NCBI GenBank assembly: GCA_009928435.1
Contig: JAABNQ010000026.1
Span: 1 to 43,452, forward strand
Direction of reading: 5' to 3'
Origin: Bacillus sp. HF117_J1_D
Lineage (GTDB): Bacteria; Bacillota; Bacilli; Bacillales; Bacillaceae_C
DNA length: 43,452 nucleotides
The notes under the pieces: generated by a model
The model's database searches: none
What the model saw: only the letters and a program-made list of their open reading frames with translations
What the model was told of the DNA's origin: nothing
Part shown: one piece after another, positions 8,401 through 15,770 of the stretch
How the letters are laid out: each line of letters starts with the position of its first letter
Position numbering within the stretch: the stretch's first letter is position 1
Translations under genes and position numbers: made by a program

Positions 8401-9087
8401 CTAGTTCTTCCTAGCAAACATTACAACAAAATTAAAATATTTATAGACACAATCGACATCTTGAAAACCGCTATCTCTCAACCATTTCATTTGATGATCT
8501 AGTGTAGCCATCCGATCAAGCTTGGTTCGCTCGTGCGCTGCCTGAATCTCGCTCTCCGTTAGACCAGACATAGCAATTTTATTATTCCAATCATCTTTAT
8601 ACATGGAATCTATAAAGGGCGTATGGCCAAGCACTTGGTCAGCATTTACGAAAATCCCTTTAGGGGTCAATAAGTTGTAAACTTGATTGAACATCTTCTT
8701 TTTTGCTTCATCTGTTAAGTGGTGTATAGAAAGTGAAGATATTATAATATCAAACTTTTCTTCAAATTTATGCTCGGAATAATCAGCGTTAATATAAGCA
8801 ATGTTCTCCTCTTCTTTAAATCGATCCCTAGCTTTTTCCAACATATTTTCAGAAATATCAATTAGGGTGATTTTAGCTTTGGGGAATTTTTCTTTTATGA
8901 AAGAAGCAAATAATCCTGTCCCCGCCCCGATGTCTAAAACTTTCGGTTCTTCCTTATCTGTCTCAATAATGGAGACTGAAATCGAATAAAAGTCCGCAAA
9001 ACAAGGTATTAACTTTCTTCTTTGTTGATCATATTGAAGCGCATTTTGGTTAAATTTTTCTTTTACTTTATCAATAGCAGTAACCAT
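8401..9087 (-). CDS. Class I SAM-dependent methyltransferase
   Basis: A 228-residue Rossmann-fold methyltransferase. The SAM-binding motif I is LDIGAGTG (residues 51-58), followed by an acidic ribose contact in ITLIDIS, NADYSE, and the IISSLSIHHL segment usual in UbiE/Tam-like small-molecule methyltransferases. GGAGGGG upstream supports the ATG. It is divergent from a LysR regulator with inverted repeats between them, so regulator and target are probably paired. The methyl acceptor is unknown; similar proteins act on small metabolites. Confidence 0.85.
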   Translation of the reverse strand: MVTAIDKVKEKFNQNALQYDQQRRKLIPCFADFYSISVSIIETDKEEPKVLDIGAGTGLFASFIKEKFPKAKITLIDISENMLEKARDRFKEEENIAYINADYSEHKFEEKFDIIISSLSIHHLTDEAKKKMFNQVYNLLTPKGIFVNADQVLGHTPFIDSMYKDDWNNKIAMSGLTESEIQAAHERTKLDRMATLDHQMKWLRDSGFQDVDCVYKYFNFVVMFARKN

Positions 9088-9144
9088 ATCTATCCCCTCC
9101 GAAGATTTCTAATTCAATTGTAAAACATCTAGTATATAATTAGA

Positions 9145-9183
9145 AATAACAATATTATCGAAAATTGATAACGAACTGTTATT
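9145..9183. promoter_or_regulatory. Nested inverted repeats, candidate LysR operator
   Basis: AATAACA (9145-9151) and TGTTATT (9177-9183) flank TTATC (9155-9159) and GATAA (9167-9171). The inner pair has the TN11A-like form favoured by LysR regulators. Both lie in the divergent spacer between the methyltransferase and the regulator. Confidence 0.5.
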
Positions 9184-9202
9184 AATAAAAAGGATGATAC
9201 AT

Positions 9203-10075
9203 ATGGACATAAAGTGGTTAAAAACGTTTATCACAGCTGCTAAGTATGAAAATCTTCGCAGAGCTTCAGAGGATCTCTTTTTAACACAACCAGCTCTCAG
9301 CAAACATATAAAGAAACTGGAAAGCTATGTGAATACTAAATTGTTTGACAGAGTCGGTAAGAATATTACTTTGACCCCTGCTGGTTATCAGTTTCTTTCG
9401 TATGCTAAAGAGATTGTAGCAAAATATGATAAAGGGATGGACGAATTTGAAGCCTGGAAACAAGGATATAATCGAAAACTGACCATTGCCGTAGCTCCAC
9501 AAATCGCTTCTTCTGTACTCCCTGGAATTTTGCGAGGGTTCATAGATGAATATCCAGATATTGAGATCATTGTAAACATTGTAAATTCATTCAAAATTGG
9601 AGAACAACTACTTCTTGGGCAAGCTGAAATCGGCATTTCCAGAATGGAGCCAGTTCAAAAAAACCTATCTTATAATGTAATTCACAAAGATCCGGTTATC
9701 CTCGTGGCGCCTTATAGGAACAATGAGAAAGCTCCTGTTGAGGGGGAAATATTTAAGCAATATAGGGTATTAACGAACAATCACCCTACTTATTGGAGCA
9801 ATCTTCTAACGGAGATTAAAAGATCATATCCGCTCATTCGTACAATGCCCGTTACTCAAATTGAAATCTCCAAACGTTTTATTGAGGAGGGGTTAGGGGT
9901 ATCGTACCTCCCATTATCTATGGTCCGTGAAGAACTGCAACAGCAAACAATGATTGAAATTAAACATGATAGGGTCCAACCAACAGCTTCTTTTACATAT
10001 GTGGTGACTAAAATCGAAACTCCCGAAGTGCAACTATTTACCTCATACCTGAAACAGGAATTTGAAAAATGTTGA
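9203..10075 (+). CDS. LysR family transcription regulator
   Basis: A 290-residue regulator. The N-terminal winged helix (about residues 3-62, with RRASEDLFLTQPALSKHIKKL) is typical of LysR. The C-terminal periplasmic-binding-protein-like domain (about 90-285) would bind an unknown effector. I chose the ATG at 9203 because AAGG lies 9 bases upstream; another ATG at 9194 is too close to it. Divergent from the methyltransferase, its likely target. Confidence 0.9.
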   Translation: MDIKWLKTFITAAKYENLRRASEDLFLTQPALSKHIKKLESYVNTKLFDRVGKNITLTPAGYQFLSYAKEIVAKYDKGMDEFEAWKQGYNRKLTIAVAPQIASSVLPGILRGFIDEYPDIEIIVNIVNSFKIGEQLLLGQAEIGISRMEPVQKNLSYNVIHKDPVILVAPYRNNEKAPVEGEIFKQYRVLTNNHPTYWSNLLTEIKRSYPLIRTMPVTQIEISKRFIEEGLGVSYLPLSMVREELQQQTMIEIKHDRVQPTASFTYVVTKIETPEVQLFTSYLKQEFEKC

Positions 10076-10396
10076 TCACCTTAATCAAATCAGCTGTAAA
10101 AAAAAGAGGGCTGAATCATGGTGTTCTTCCATGCGGCTGAAATGGGTATATGGATAGTATCATGATAAAAACTTTTTCATAACTATCCTATCCTCATTTA
10201 TTGAATAATTATTTTTCAGATAAAGAGCTTCTGCATGCCCTCAGGCCGTGGTTAATAAATACAAACTATAAATATCTCTTTTCTTTAGTTCTTCTTCTAA
10301 ATTGTACCGTGATGAGCATTTCCCTACCTTTATCGAAAACAATTCTTATCATCTTTTCAGATGATCAAAACTCTGATTTTCGCCATTTTCTCCATC
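10076..10396. other. Intergenic stretch without a supported gene
   Basis: A small CATGG/CCATG hairpin lies near 10120. A 68-codon frame from a TTG at 10201 lacks a ribosome site and codon bias and is not annotated. Nothing else is recognised. Confidence 0.5.
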
Positions 10397-10435
10397 AAAA
10401 AAGCTAACCACCAAATACGGTGATTAGCTTTTTTC
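10397..10435. terminator. Bidirectional terminator between the LysR gene side and tcyP
   Basis: AAGCTAA.CACC pairs with GGTGATTAGCTT, with A and T runs on the two flanks, so it can end transcription from both strands. The tcyP stop is 2 bases away. Confidence 0.8.
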
Positions 10436-10436
10436 C

Positions 10437-11834
10437 TTAAAGTGATGAGCTGCTATCTTCAATAGCTGTTTTATCATTAAATGTTTTCAAATTCAATTTC
10501 CCTAAGATTCGCGCCGTTAACGTTCCGGCGACCATGCTGTCATTTACATTAACAGCTGTACGCCCCATATCGATAAGTGCCTCGATTGATATGAGCAAAC
10601 CAGCTAAAGCAACTGGGAGCCCCATCGAAGATAAAACAATCAATGCTGCAAAAGTTGCCCCACCGCCAACACCGGCAACACCAAATGAACTGATTCCTAT
10701 AATTAAGACCAGTTTGATGATAAATGCTGGTGTAAGTGGATCAATTCCGACCGTTGGTGCAATCATGACTGCCAGCATGGCAGGATACATTCCAGCACAC
10801 CCGTTTTGCCCGATTGTCGCTCCAAATGAAGCTGACATGTTCGCAATTCCTGAATCAACACCAAGAGAGTTTTTCTGTGCTTGGATGTTCAGTGGAATCG
10901 TCCCTGCACTCGAACGTGATGTAAAAGCAAATCCCAATACAGGCATAGCCTTTTTCAAATATGTCATCGGATTTAAACCGAAGAGGCCTACTAATACAAG
11001 GTGGAAAATCATGATAACCAATAAGGCAACATAAGAAGCAATCACAAATTTTCCAAGTTGAACAATACCAGCAACATCCGTTTTAGCCACTGTATTTGCC
11101 ATTAAAGCCAGAATTCCAAATGGTGTTAGGCGTAAAATAAGTGTGACGATTCGCATAACAACTGCGTAAAATGCGTTCACGATTTTCGTAAACATTTCTG
11201 CTTGTTCCGGATTTTTCCTCCGCAATCCAAGTACGGCAATCCCGACGATAATGGAGAAAATGACTACTGCAATGACTGAAGTGGCCCGCTGGCCTGTCAT
11301 ATCTAAGAATATATTGGAAGGAATAAAACTCAAGATTTTTTGCGGTGCAGTTAAGTCCTGTACATCTCCAAGTTTTTCCTGAAGCATATCCCCACGATCG
11401 ACCTCCGCCTGACCAGCATCAATTTGATCAGCATTCAAATCAAATAATGCAGCAGATCCTATTCCAATCAATGCGGCAACCATAGCTGTCGAAACTAAGA
11501 AACCAATAATCCAAGCAGACATTTTTCCAAGGTCTGCCGATTTCTCCAAATTAATGATGGACTGAATAATAGATACCATAACAAGCGGTACAACAATCAT
11601 CATCAACAGTTGGACATACCCGCTTCCGACAATACTATACCAATCTGCTGTATTCGTTAAAACTTCCGAATCTACCCCGTAGATAGCCTGTAAAAGTGCC
11701 CCAAGCACAATCCCGGCACCTAAACCCGTAAATACACGTTTTGTAAACGATACATGTTTCTTCTGCATAAAAATAAGAAGTCCAATAATCGCCAGTAACG
11801 CGACGATATTCACGCTAATTAAAAATATATTCAT
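10437..11834 (-). CDS. tcyP: L-cystine symporter of the dicarboxylate/amino acid:cation symporter family
   Basis: A 465-residue polytopic membrane protein of the DAACS family, with about eight transmembrane spans and re-entrant loops. The serine-rich loop (FTSRSSAGTIPLN) and the NVNDS segment near the C-terminus are family hallmarks. Length and sequence agree with B. subtilis TcyP (YhcL), the high-affinity cystine importer. AAAGGAGGGG precedes the ATG. A CymR-like box lies about 90 bases upstream, which fits the known sulfur control of tcyP. It is a single-gene unit with a terminator at its 3' end. Confidence 0.9.
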   Translation of the reverse strand: MNIFLISVNIVALLAIIGLLIFMQKKHVSFTKRVFTGLGAGIVLGALLQAIYGVDSEVLTNTADWYSIVGSGYVQLLMMIVVPLVMVSIIQSIINLEKSADLGKMSAWIIGFLVSTAMVAALIGIGSAALFDLNADQIDAGQAEVDRGDMLQEKLGDVQDLTAPQKILSFIPSNIFLDMTGQRATSVIAVVIFSIIVGIAVLGLRRKNPEQAEMFTKIVNAFYAVVMRIVTLILRLTPFGILALMANTVAKTDVAGIVQLGKFVIASYVALLVIMIFHLVLVGLFGLNPMTYLKKAMPVLGFAFTSRSSAGTIPLNIQAQKNSLGVDSGIANMSASFGATIGQNGCAGMYPAMLAVMIAPTVGIDPLTPAFIIKLVLIIGISSFGVAGVGGGATFAALIVLSSMGLPVALAGLLISIEALIDMGRTAVNVNDSMVAGTLTARILGKLNLKTFNDKTAIEDSSSSL

Positions 11835-11911
11835 GATGTCCCCTCCTTTGTTTGGGCCTCAATATGTGTTTTTTCATCATATGCGCCGCAAATCTACTAT
11901 GCCACAGAAAA

Positions 11912-11938
11912 GTAAATAATTCCTATAGATTTAGTTGA
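11912..11938 (-). promoter_or_regulatory. CymR-like operator upstream of tcyP
   Basis: The minus strand reads ACTAAATCTATAGGAATTAT, containing the ATAGGAATT core of CymR sites. tcyP is a known CymR target in B. subtilis, with repression through CymR-CysK when cysteine is ample. The consensus is quoted from memory. Confidence 0.5.
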
Positions 11939-12051
11939 TTTAATAAATTAATAATATACATACCGCCAGCGATTCTGTCAACGATTTGGTTTGACGAAGC
12001 CATTCCATTATAAAATATGCCAAAAGTTGTCCAGATCACATAGAGCAGCAA
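11923..12051 (-). CDS. Possible 42-residue membrane peptide
   Basis: A TTG-started frame encodes 42 residues with a hydrophobic start (LLLYVIWTTFGIFYNG) and a second apolar stretch (IAGGMYIINLLN). Composition is protein-like in a region otherwise empty for 450 bases. AGAGG lies about 15 bases upstream, which is rather far. The stop falls inside the CymR-like box. It could be a real small membrane protein or the degraded end of a larger gene. I do not recognise a family. Confidence 0.3.
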   Translation of the reverse strand: MLLYVIWTTFGIFYNGMASSNQIVDRIAGGMYIINLLNQLNL

Positions 12052-12228
12052 TGTTAAATGATATTCATCCTCTTACCAGACTTATGAACGGCTTACAAAA
12101 AATTTATTCATTTACCTTTTGTTTCTACTCGTAAACATATTTTGAACAAATCGATACTAACAACAAAGCTAAATGATGAAAAAAAGGTCACTGCTTTCTA
12201 ATAGCGAAAATTTTTTCAAGAATACTAG

Positions 12229-12257
12229 TTGACTTTTAGATCTAAACATTATATATT
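12229..12257 (+). promoter_or_regulatory. Promoter of tRNA-Val
   Basis: TTGACT, a 17-base spacer and TATATT give a good sigma-A promoter about 30 bases before the tRNA. Confidence 0.75.
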
Positions 12258-12286
12258 ATTAATTGTCCAATTGATTATTACATATT

Positions 12287-12359
12287 GATTCCGTAGCTCA
12301 GCTGGGAGAGCGCCACCTTGACAGGGTGGAGGTCGCTGGTTCGAACCCAGTCGGAATCA
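12287..12359 (+). tRNA. tRNA-Val (anticodon GAC)
   Basis: A complete cloverleaf: acceptor GATTCCG/CGGAATC, D arm GCTC/GAGC, anticodon arm CCACC-TTGACAG-GGTGG with GAC at positions 34-36, T arm GCTGG-TTCGAAC-CCAGT, discriminator A. CCA is not encoded, so it must be added by the CCA enzyme. It is a single-gene unit with its own promoter and terminator. Confidence 0.97.
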
Positions 12360-12379
12360 TCAATCAAAACGTTGAAATG

Positions 12380-12416
12380 GAGCGATTCCTATCTTTATAA
12401 GGAGTCGCTCTTTTTT
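12380..12416 (+). terminator. Terminator of tRNA-Val
   Basis: GAGCGATTCCT pairs with AGGAGTCGCTC (one G-T pair) around a 9-base loop and is followed by six T. Confidence 0.9.
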
Positions 12417-12620
12417 ATTGTATAGGAAATTATAATACATAAAATAATCTTTAGATGTAACTAGAGGGTTTTTAGATGTGTTAGTTTTCCTAGTATTGAT
12501 TTGCTAATTTATACTTGATTGATAAGTTCGTGAGTCTTGGTATTGGCATTCTAGAAGGGGAATATTCCCATAAAGATGATATCTTAATACTAGGTATCCT
12601 TTTTGCACATACAGCTACTA
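12417..12620. other. Intergenic stretch with a possible gene fragment
   Basis: On the plus strand, a frame opening after a stop at 12497 and closing at 12640 reads like a membrane-protein tail (DILILGILFAHTATITSQ) but has no start or ribosome site. It runs into the 3' end of the opposite-strand gene. No other feature is seen. Confidence 0.3.
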
Positions 12621-12938
12621 TTACCTCGCAACACCTTTAACAGACATCGTCTTAGAATTATAGCGTATATAAATTACATCGCCTATTTCTATTTTTTTAT
12701 AATCGTCTTTTTCCACACGAAACTCTTTTCTTTCGGTAATAATAATGAAATCTTCACCTGGTTGATTCGGGGTATAAGGTAGATACTTCTTATCTTCAAC
12801 TACAAATTCTTCGTCTACGATTTCCCCTACCATCTCATTATATAGATACTTGCCAAAGAAAAAGAAACAAACTAATAAAGTAGCTATCCATAGATAATAA
12901 AGTATCGATTCGATATTTTTTATTATAAATTTCTGCAC
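12621..12938 (-). CDS. Small membrane protein of unknown function
   Basis: 105 residues from a GTG start at 12938 with GGGTGAT just upstream. One transmembrane helix (about residues 12-32, LYYLWIATLLVCFFFFGKYL) is followed by a short acidic stretch and a soluble beta-rich domain (about 45-105) ending in DVIYIRYNSKTMSVKGVAR. The topology suggests an anchored small domain, perhaps OB- or NfeD-like, but no family is recognised. It lies alone in the accessory region beside an IS remnant. Confidence 0.6.
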   Translation of the reverse strand: MQKFIIKNIESILYYLWIATLLVCFFFFGKYLYNEMVGEIVDEEFVVEDKKYLPYTPNQPGEDFIIITERKEFRVEKDDYKKIEIGDVIYIRYNSKTMSVKGVAR

Positions 12939-13054
12939 AAAGAATCACCCAGTTATTTCTTGTATTTCGAAAGTGAGATAATGAAAAAACACCTCGATCT
13001 TTGGTATAGTAAGATTGTCTAGAAATCACTACCACAGAAGAGGTGTCCCTAACT

Positions 13055-13195
13055 ATGATAGATCAAAATAGCCAATATAATCAACTACCTAATGAACTTG
13101 ATTCTGTTTTTTCCGAGCTTAAGGTGAATAAGCATCCGCGTCAAGCAGGTATTAAAAACCATCCTCCAGTCGTTGAGTTTTGTGTCGGTACATAG
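13055..13195 (+). pseudogene. IS4-like transposase N-terminal fragment
   Basis: The frame MIDQNSQYNQLPNELDSVF followed by SELKVNKHPRQAGIK matches from memory the first 35 residues of a Bacillaceae IS4-family transposase. Homology then stops and a stop codon follows at 13193. No DDE catalytic region remains. ACACCTC (from about 12988) and GAGGTGT (13037) form an inverted pair just before the gene and may belong to the element's left end. The right end was not found. Confidence 0.55.
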
Positions 13196-13290
13196 CTCAT
13201 TGCGACATTTTGGGGAGATACTCCTTTTTTTGCGTCTCAAAAGCCTTGAGGCTCTAGGGCTAAGATTTATGAAATTGATTACTTTAAGAT

Positions 13291-13489
13291 TGCCACTGTA
13301 GCTCCAGAAGGGAAGAGCGCCGGAAAACAATTGTGATAACCGGGTCGCAAGGCAAGGGTTTCAGAAGCACCGAAAAGCAAAAACAGCTGAGGCAGGTGCA
13401 ATTCCTGCCGGTGAAATTCCGTAGGGAAGCGTGTTCTCCCCTAGCCTATGCTTAGGAAACGAGTGCGGGTTCGAATCCCGTCAGTGGCA
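13291..13489 (+). ncRNA. Large tRNA-like RNA with inserted multi-hairpin domain
   Basis: GCCACTG (13292-13298) pairs perfectly with CAGTGGC (13482-13488). T-A follow as positions 8-9. A D arm GCTC-10 nt-GAGC (13301-13318) and a canonical T arm GCGGG-TTCGAAT-CCCGT (13465-13481) are intact, with discriminator A at 13489 and no encoded CCA. In place of a 17-nt anticodon arm are about 145 bases with CCGG/CCGG (13320-13323, 13340-13343), GGCAGG/CCTGCC (13391-13396, 13404-13409) whose TGCAATT loop resembles a T-loop, a short CGG/CCG hairpin with loop TGAAATT, a TAGGG/CCCTA stem and CCTAG/TTAGG (13440-13444, 13452-13456). No group I intron core elements are seen. It may be a Y-RNA-like (YrlA) tRNA mimic, an interrupted tRNA or a new class. 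Confidence 0.7.
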
Positions 13490-13737
13490 TAATATTTCTT
13501 CTGCAGCTTGTATTTACTCTTTCTCTCAACGAACAGCAACTCCCCGTCCTTGGTTAGTGCTTTGCGTGAGACGGACCAACGTGGGGTCATTTCCCTTCAC
13601 ACCTCCACAAAACATCCGCAGCCACCTATCTGTAAAATCTCCTCCTCTAAAAGAATACAAACCTGTTTTTTAACCTCTGAATAGTTGGTATGATACAATA
13701 AAATCACACAACCTATTCAAAGGAGGACGGCATCGGG
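13490..13737. other. Spacer with a probable yjcH promoter
   Basis: An extended -10 box TGGTATGAT ends at 13694, 43 bases before the yjcH ATG; the -35 region is weak. The rest shows no gene. Confidence 0.45.
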
Positions 13738-14460
13738 ATGCGCCAAGGAACTATTACAGAAATGGAATTCACAAGTCAAGAACTGGATGAGACGATAAGC
13801 TTATTAATTTATTTGCCTGCAGGCTATTCACCCCTGTACAAATACTCTCTATTGATTGTTCAAGACGGAAAAGATTATTTTCAGATGGGCAGACTAACGA
13901 GGTTTGCAGATCAACTTATCGCCGAGGAAAAAATTGAAAATCTAGTCATCGTCGGCATCCCTTATAACAATGTAAAAGACCGGCGGAATAAGTATCATCC
14001 AGATGGGGAGAAGAATGAATCATACATAAGGTTTTTGGCACATGAGTTTGTTCCATGGCTGGAACAGCAATATCCTACCGGTGGTGTTGGAAAATGCCGT
14101 TCCCTCATGGGAGACAGCCTTGCTGCAACTGTTTCCTTAATGACAGCTCTTGAATACCCGCATACCTTTGGAAAAGTGGTTTTACATTCTCCTTATGTGA
14201 ATGACAAGGTACTAGCTGCCGTCCGTTCCCATAAAACACCTGATCTATTGGATGTTTATCATGTCATCGGCAAGGATGAAAATGAAATCAAATTTTCACC
14301 GGAACGTGTGGAAGACTTTTTAACACCAAACCGTGAGCTTCACCAAGCGTTTGAGGAAAAAGGATTTGATTCTTTTTATGAAGAAATTGATGGTGGGCAC
14401 TCTTGGAAATCCTGGCAGCCAGACGTTAAACGAGCATTATCAATGATGTTCCCTCGCTAG
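13738..14460 (+). CDS. yjcH: Alpha/beta hydrolase, esterase family (YjcH)
   Basis: A 240-residue cytoplasmic protein of the esterase D-like fold. The nucleophile serine is Ser127 in MGDSLAA, and the catalytic histidine is in GGHSWKSW near residue 221. LLIVQDGKDYF and LVIVGIPYN form the usual early strands. It matches B. subtilis YjcH in size and sits before yjcG and yjcF, as there. The substrate is unknown; relatives resemble enterochelin esterase-type hydrolases. GGAGG lies 11 bases upstream of the ATG. Confidence 0.9.
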   Translation: MRQGTITEMEFTSQELDETISLLIYLPAGYSPLYKYSLLIVQDGKDYFQMGRLTRFADQLIAEEKIENLVIVGIPYNNVKDRRNKYHPDGEKNESYIRFLAHEFVPWLEQQYPTGGVGKCRSLMGDSLAATVSLMTALEYPHTFGKVVLHSPYVNDKVLAAVRSHKTPDLLDVYHVIGKDENEIKFSPERVEDFLTPNRELHQAFEEKGFDSFYEEIDGGHSWKSWQPDVKRALSMMFPR

Positions 14461-14649
14461 GCTATTTTAGTGATGTATCCTGCATATGGAATAAAATTTA
14501 TGTTAAATATGCATCAGCCCCACCTCCTTGATACACATAAGTTTTTTGAACTAAGCTTCCAATGTCCTATAGGAAAAGCTGGTACAGTTATGTTATAGTA
14601 TTAAGATATAGAAGTTTTCAATCAATTTCTTATTAGGGAGGTTAGAAAA

Positions 14650-15165
14650 ATGAAATATGGGATTGTTATATTCCCCTCTAAAACGTTGCAGGACTTAGCA
14701 AATTCCTATCGGAAACGGTATGACTCCCATTATGCGCTGATTCCTCCTCATCTGACATTGAAGGCAGCTTTTGAAACAGAAGTAGATGCCCATTCCATTA
14801 CAGAAAAATTGGAAGCGATAGCAAAAAAATATGAACCGTTTGTCCTAAATATCAGAAAAGTGAGTTCGTTCCAGCCCATCAACAACACGATTCATTTAAA
14901 GGCTGAGAAAACACCACAATTAGAGGGGCTTTATGAAGATTTGTACGCTTCCTTGCCAGGTGACAAGCCGGAACATCCTTTTGTTCCTCATATTACGATT
15001 GCTCAAAATCTATCAAACGATGAGCATTCAGATGTGTATGGCCAACTAAGGTTGCTTGGGATTGAACATGAGGAAACGATTGACCGATTTCATCTTTTAT
15101 ATCAGCTTGAAAATGATTCATGGACTGTTTATGAAACTTTTCGCCTTGGAAAGGATCCCCAATAA
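14650..15165 (+). CDS. yjcG: 2H phosphoesterase superfamily protein (YjcG)
   Basis: 171 residues with the two HXT motifs that define 2H phosphoesterases: PHLT (His34, Thr36) and PHIT (His114, Thr116). Such enzymes open 2',3'-cyclic phosphates or act on similar RNA ends, and B. subtilis YjcG has this fold; the natural substrate is not known. GGGAGG upstream supports the start, and a TATAGT -10 box lies near 14597. The yjcF ATG follows the stop codon directly, indicating co-translation. Confidence 0.93.
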   Translation: MKYGIVIFPSKTLQDLANSYRKRYDSHYALIPPHLTLKAAFETEVDAHSITEKLEAIAKKYEPFVLNIRKVSSFQPINNTIHLKAEKTPQLEGLYEDLYASLPGDKPEHPFVPHITIAQNLSNDEHSDVYGQLRLLGIEHEETIDRFHLLYQLENDSWTVYETFRLGKDPQ

Positions 15166-15615
15166 ATGAAAGTCATTCATGCCGGAACAGACCATCAGAT
15201 TCAAGACGCATTCAGCATTCGAAAAAAAGTGTTTGTCGAGGAACAAAAAGTTCCAATAGAAATCGAAATCGACGAACATGAAAACAACTCTGCCCACTTC
15301 GTGCTTTACGATGGGGAAGAGCCAGCAGGCGCGGGCAGATTCCGGATACTTGATGGCAAGGGAAAAGTGGAAAGAGTTTGTATTCTCCCGGAATATCGAG
15401 GCAAAGGGGCAGGCATCCAAATAATGATGGAAATTGAGGAGTATGCAAAGGAACTTCCCGTCGAGGAACTTGTTCTGAATGCTCAATCTTATGCTGTACC
15501 ATTTTATGAGAAACTTGGATATGCCGTCGTATCGGACGAATTTCTCGATGCGGGTATCCCCCACCGGAAAATGGTAAAGAAACTGGACCAAGCCATGACA
15601 AAGCTCTCTGTTTAG
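15166..15615 (+). CDS. yjcF: GNAT family N-acetyltransferase (YjcF)
   Basis: 149 residues with a single GNAT fold. The acetyl-CoA-binding motif A is VCILPEYRGKGAGIQIM, and NAQSYAVPFYEKLGY is motif B. It starts immediately after the yjcG stop (TAAATG), so the two are translationally coupled. The pairing of a 2H phosphoesterase with an acetyltransferase is conserved in Bacillus, but the shared substrate is unknown. Confidence 0.92.
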   Translation: MKVIHAGTDHQIQDAFSIRKKVFVEEQKVPIEIEIDEHENNSAHFVLYDGEEPAGAGRFRILDGKGKVERVCILPEYRGKGAGIQIMMEIEEYAKELPVEELVLNAQSYAVPFYEKLGYAVVSDEFLDAGIPHRKMVKKLDQAMTKLSV

Positions 15616-15627
15616 ATAGGAAAGAAC

Positions 15628-15674
15628 AAGTCGATTCCCAGAAGGTTAGCCTTCAAATTAAAGGGAATCGACTT
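15628..15674. repeat. Perfect 12-bp stem hairpin without T tract
   Basis: AAGTCGATTCCC (15628-15639) and GGGAATCGACTT (15663-15674) are exact inverted copies. Inside, GAAGG/CCTTC (15641-15645, 15650-15654) makes a second stem. No T run follows on either strand. It may end yjcGF transcription or stabilise the mRNA 3' end. Confidence 0.6.
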
Positions 15675-15723
15675 ATGACCTTGCAGCAAGTCGCTATTTG
15701 CTTTTGATAGCTCTTGGATACAA

Positions 15724-15770
15724 GAAAAAAAGAATCCGTTTAAGATTTCATTCGAAACCTTAAACGGATT
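15724..15770 (-). terminator. Terminator of the MBL hydrolase gene
   Basis: On the minus strand AATCCGTTTAAG pairs with CTTAAACGGATT (12 bp) and is followed by a seven-T run. The first arm overlaps the end of the coding region. Confidence 0.9.

Noticed and set aside
10201-10407. 68-codon frame after the LysR gene
   Set aside because: TTG start without a ribosome site, AT-rich composition, and it runs into a terminator; not supported as a gene.
13085-13330. Opposite-strand 81-codon frame over the IS4 remnant and tRNA-like gene
   Set aside because: Composition is not protein-like and it covers an RNA gene; regarded as a shadow.
13350-13425. tmRNA-like tag reading frame (starts GCA AAA ACA) in the tRNA-like insert
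   Set aside because: The encoded end is not an LAA-type degradation tag, and the tmRNA pseudoknot layout is absent; the frame is probably chance.
13380-13425. Cobalamin riboswitch (CCGGTGAAATTCCG-like hairpin)
   Set aside because: The order of conserved blocks is wrong, and no B12 or transport gene follows; only the T-loop resemblance is shared.
13320-13464. Group I intron inside the tRNA-like gene
   Set aside because: No conserved P7/R-S type core motifs are visible, the insert is too short, and the flanks do not restore a normal anticodon stem after removal.
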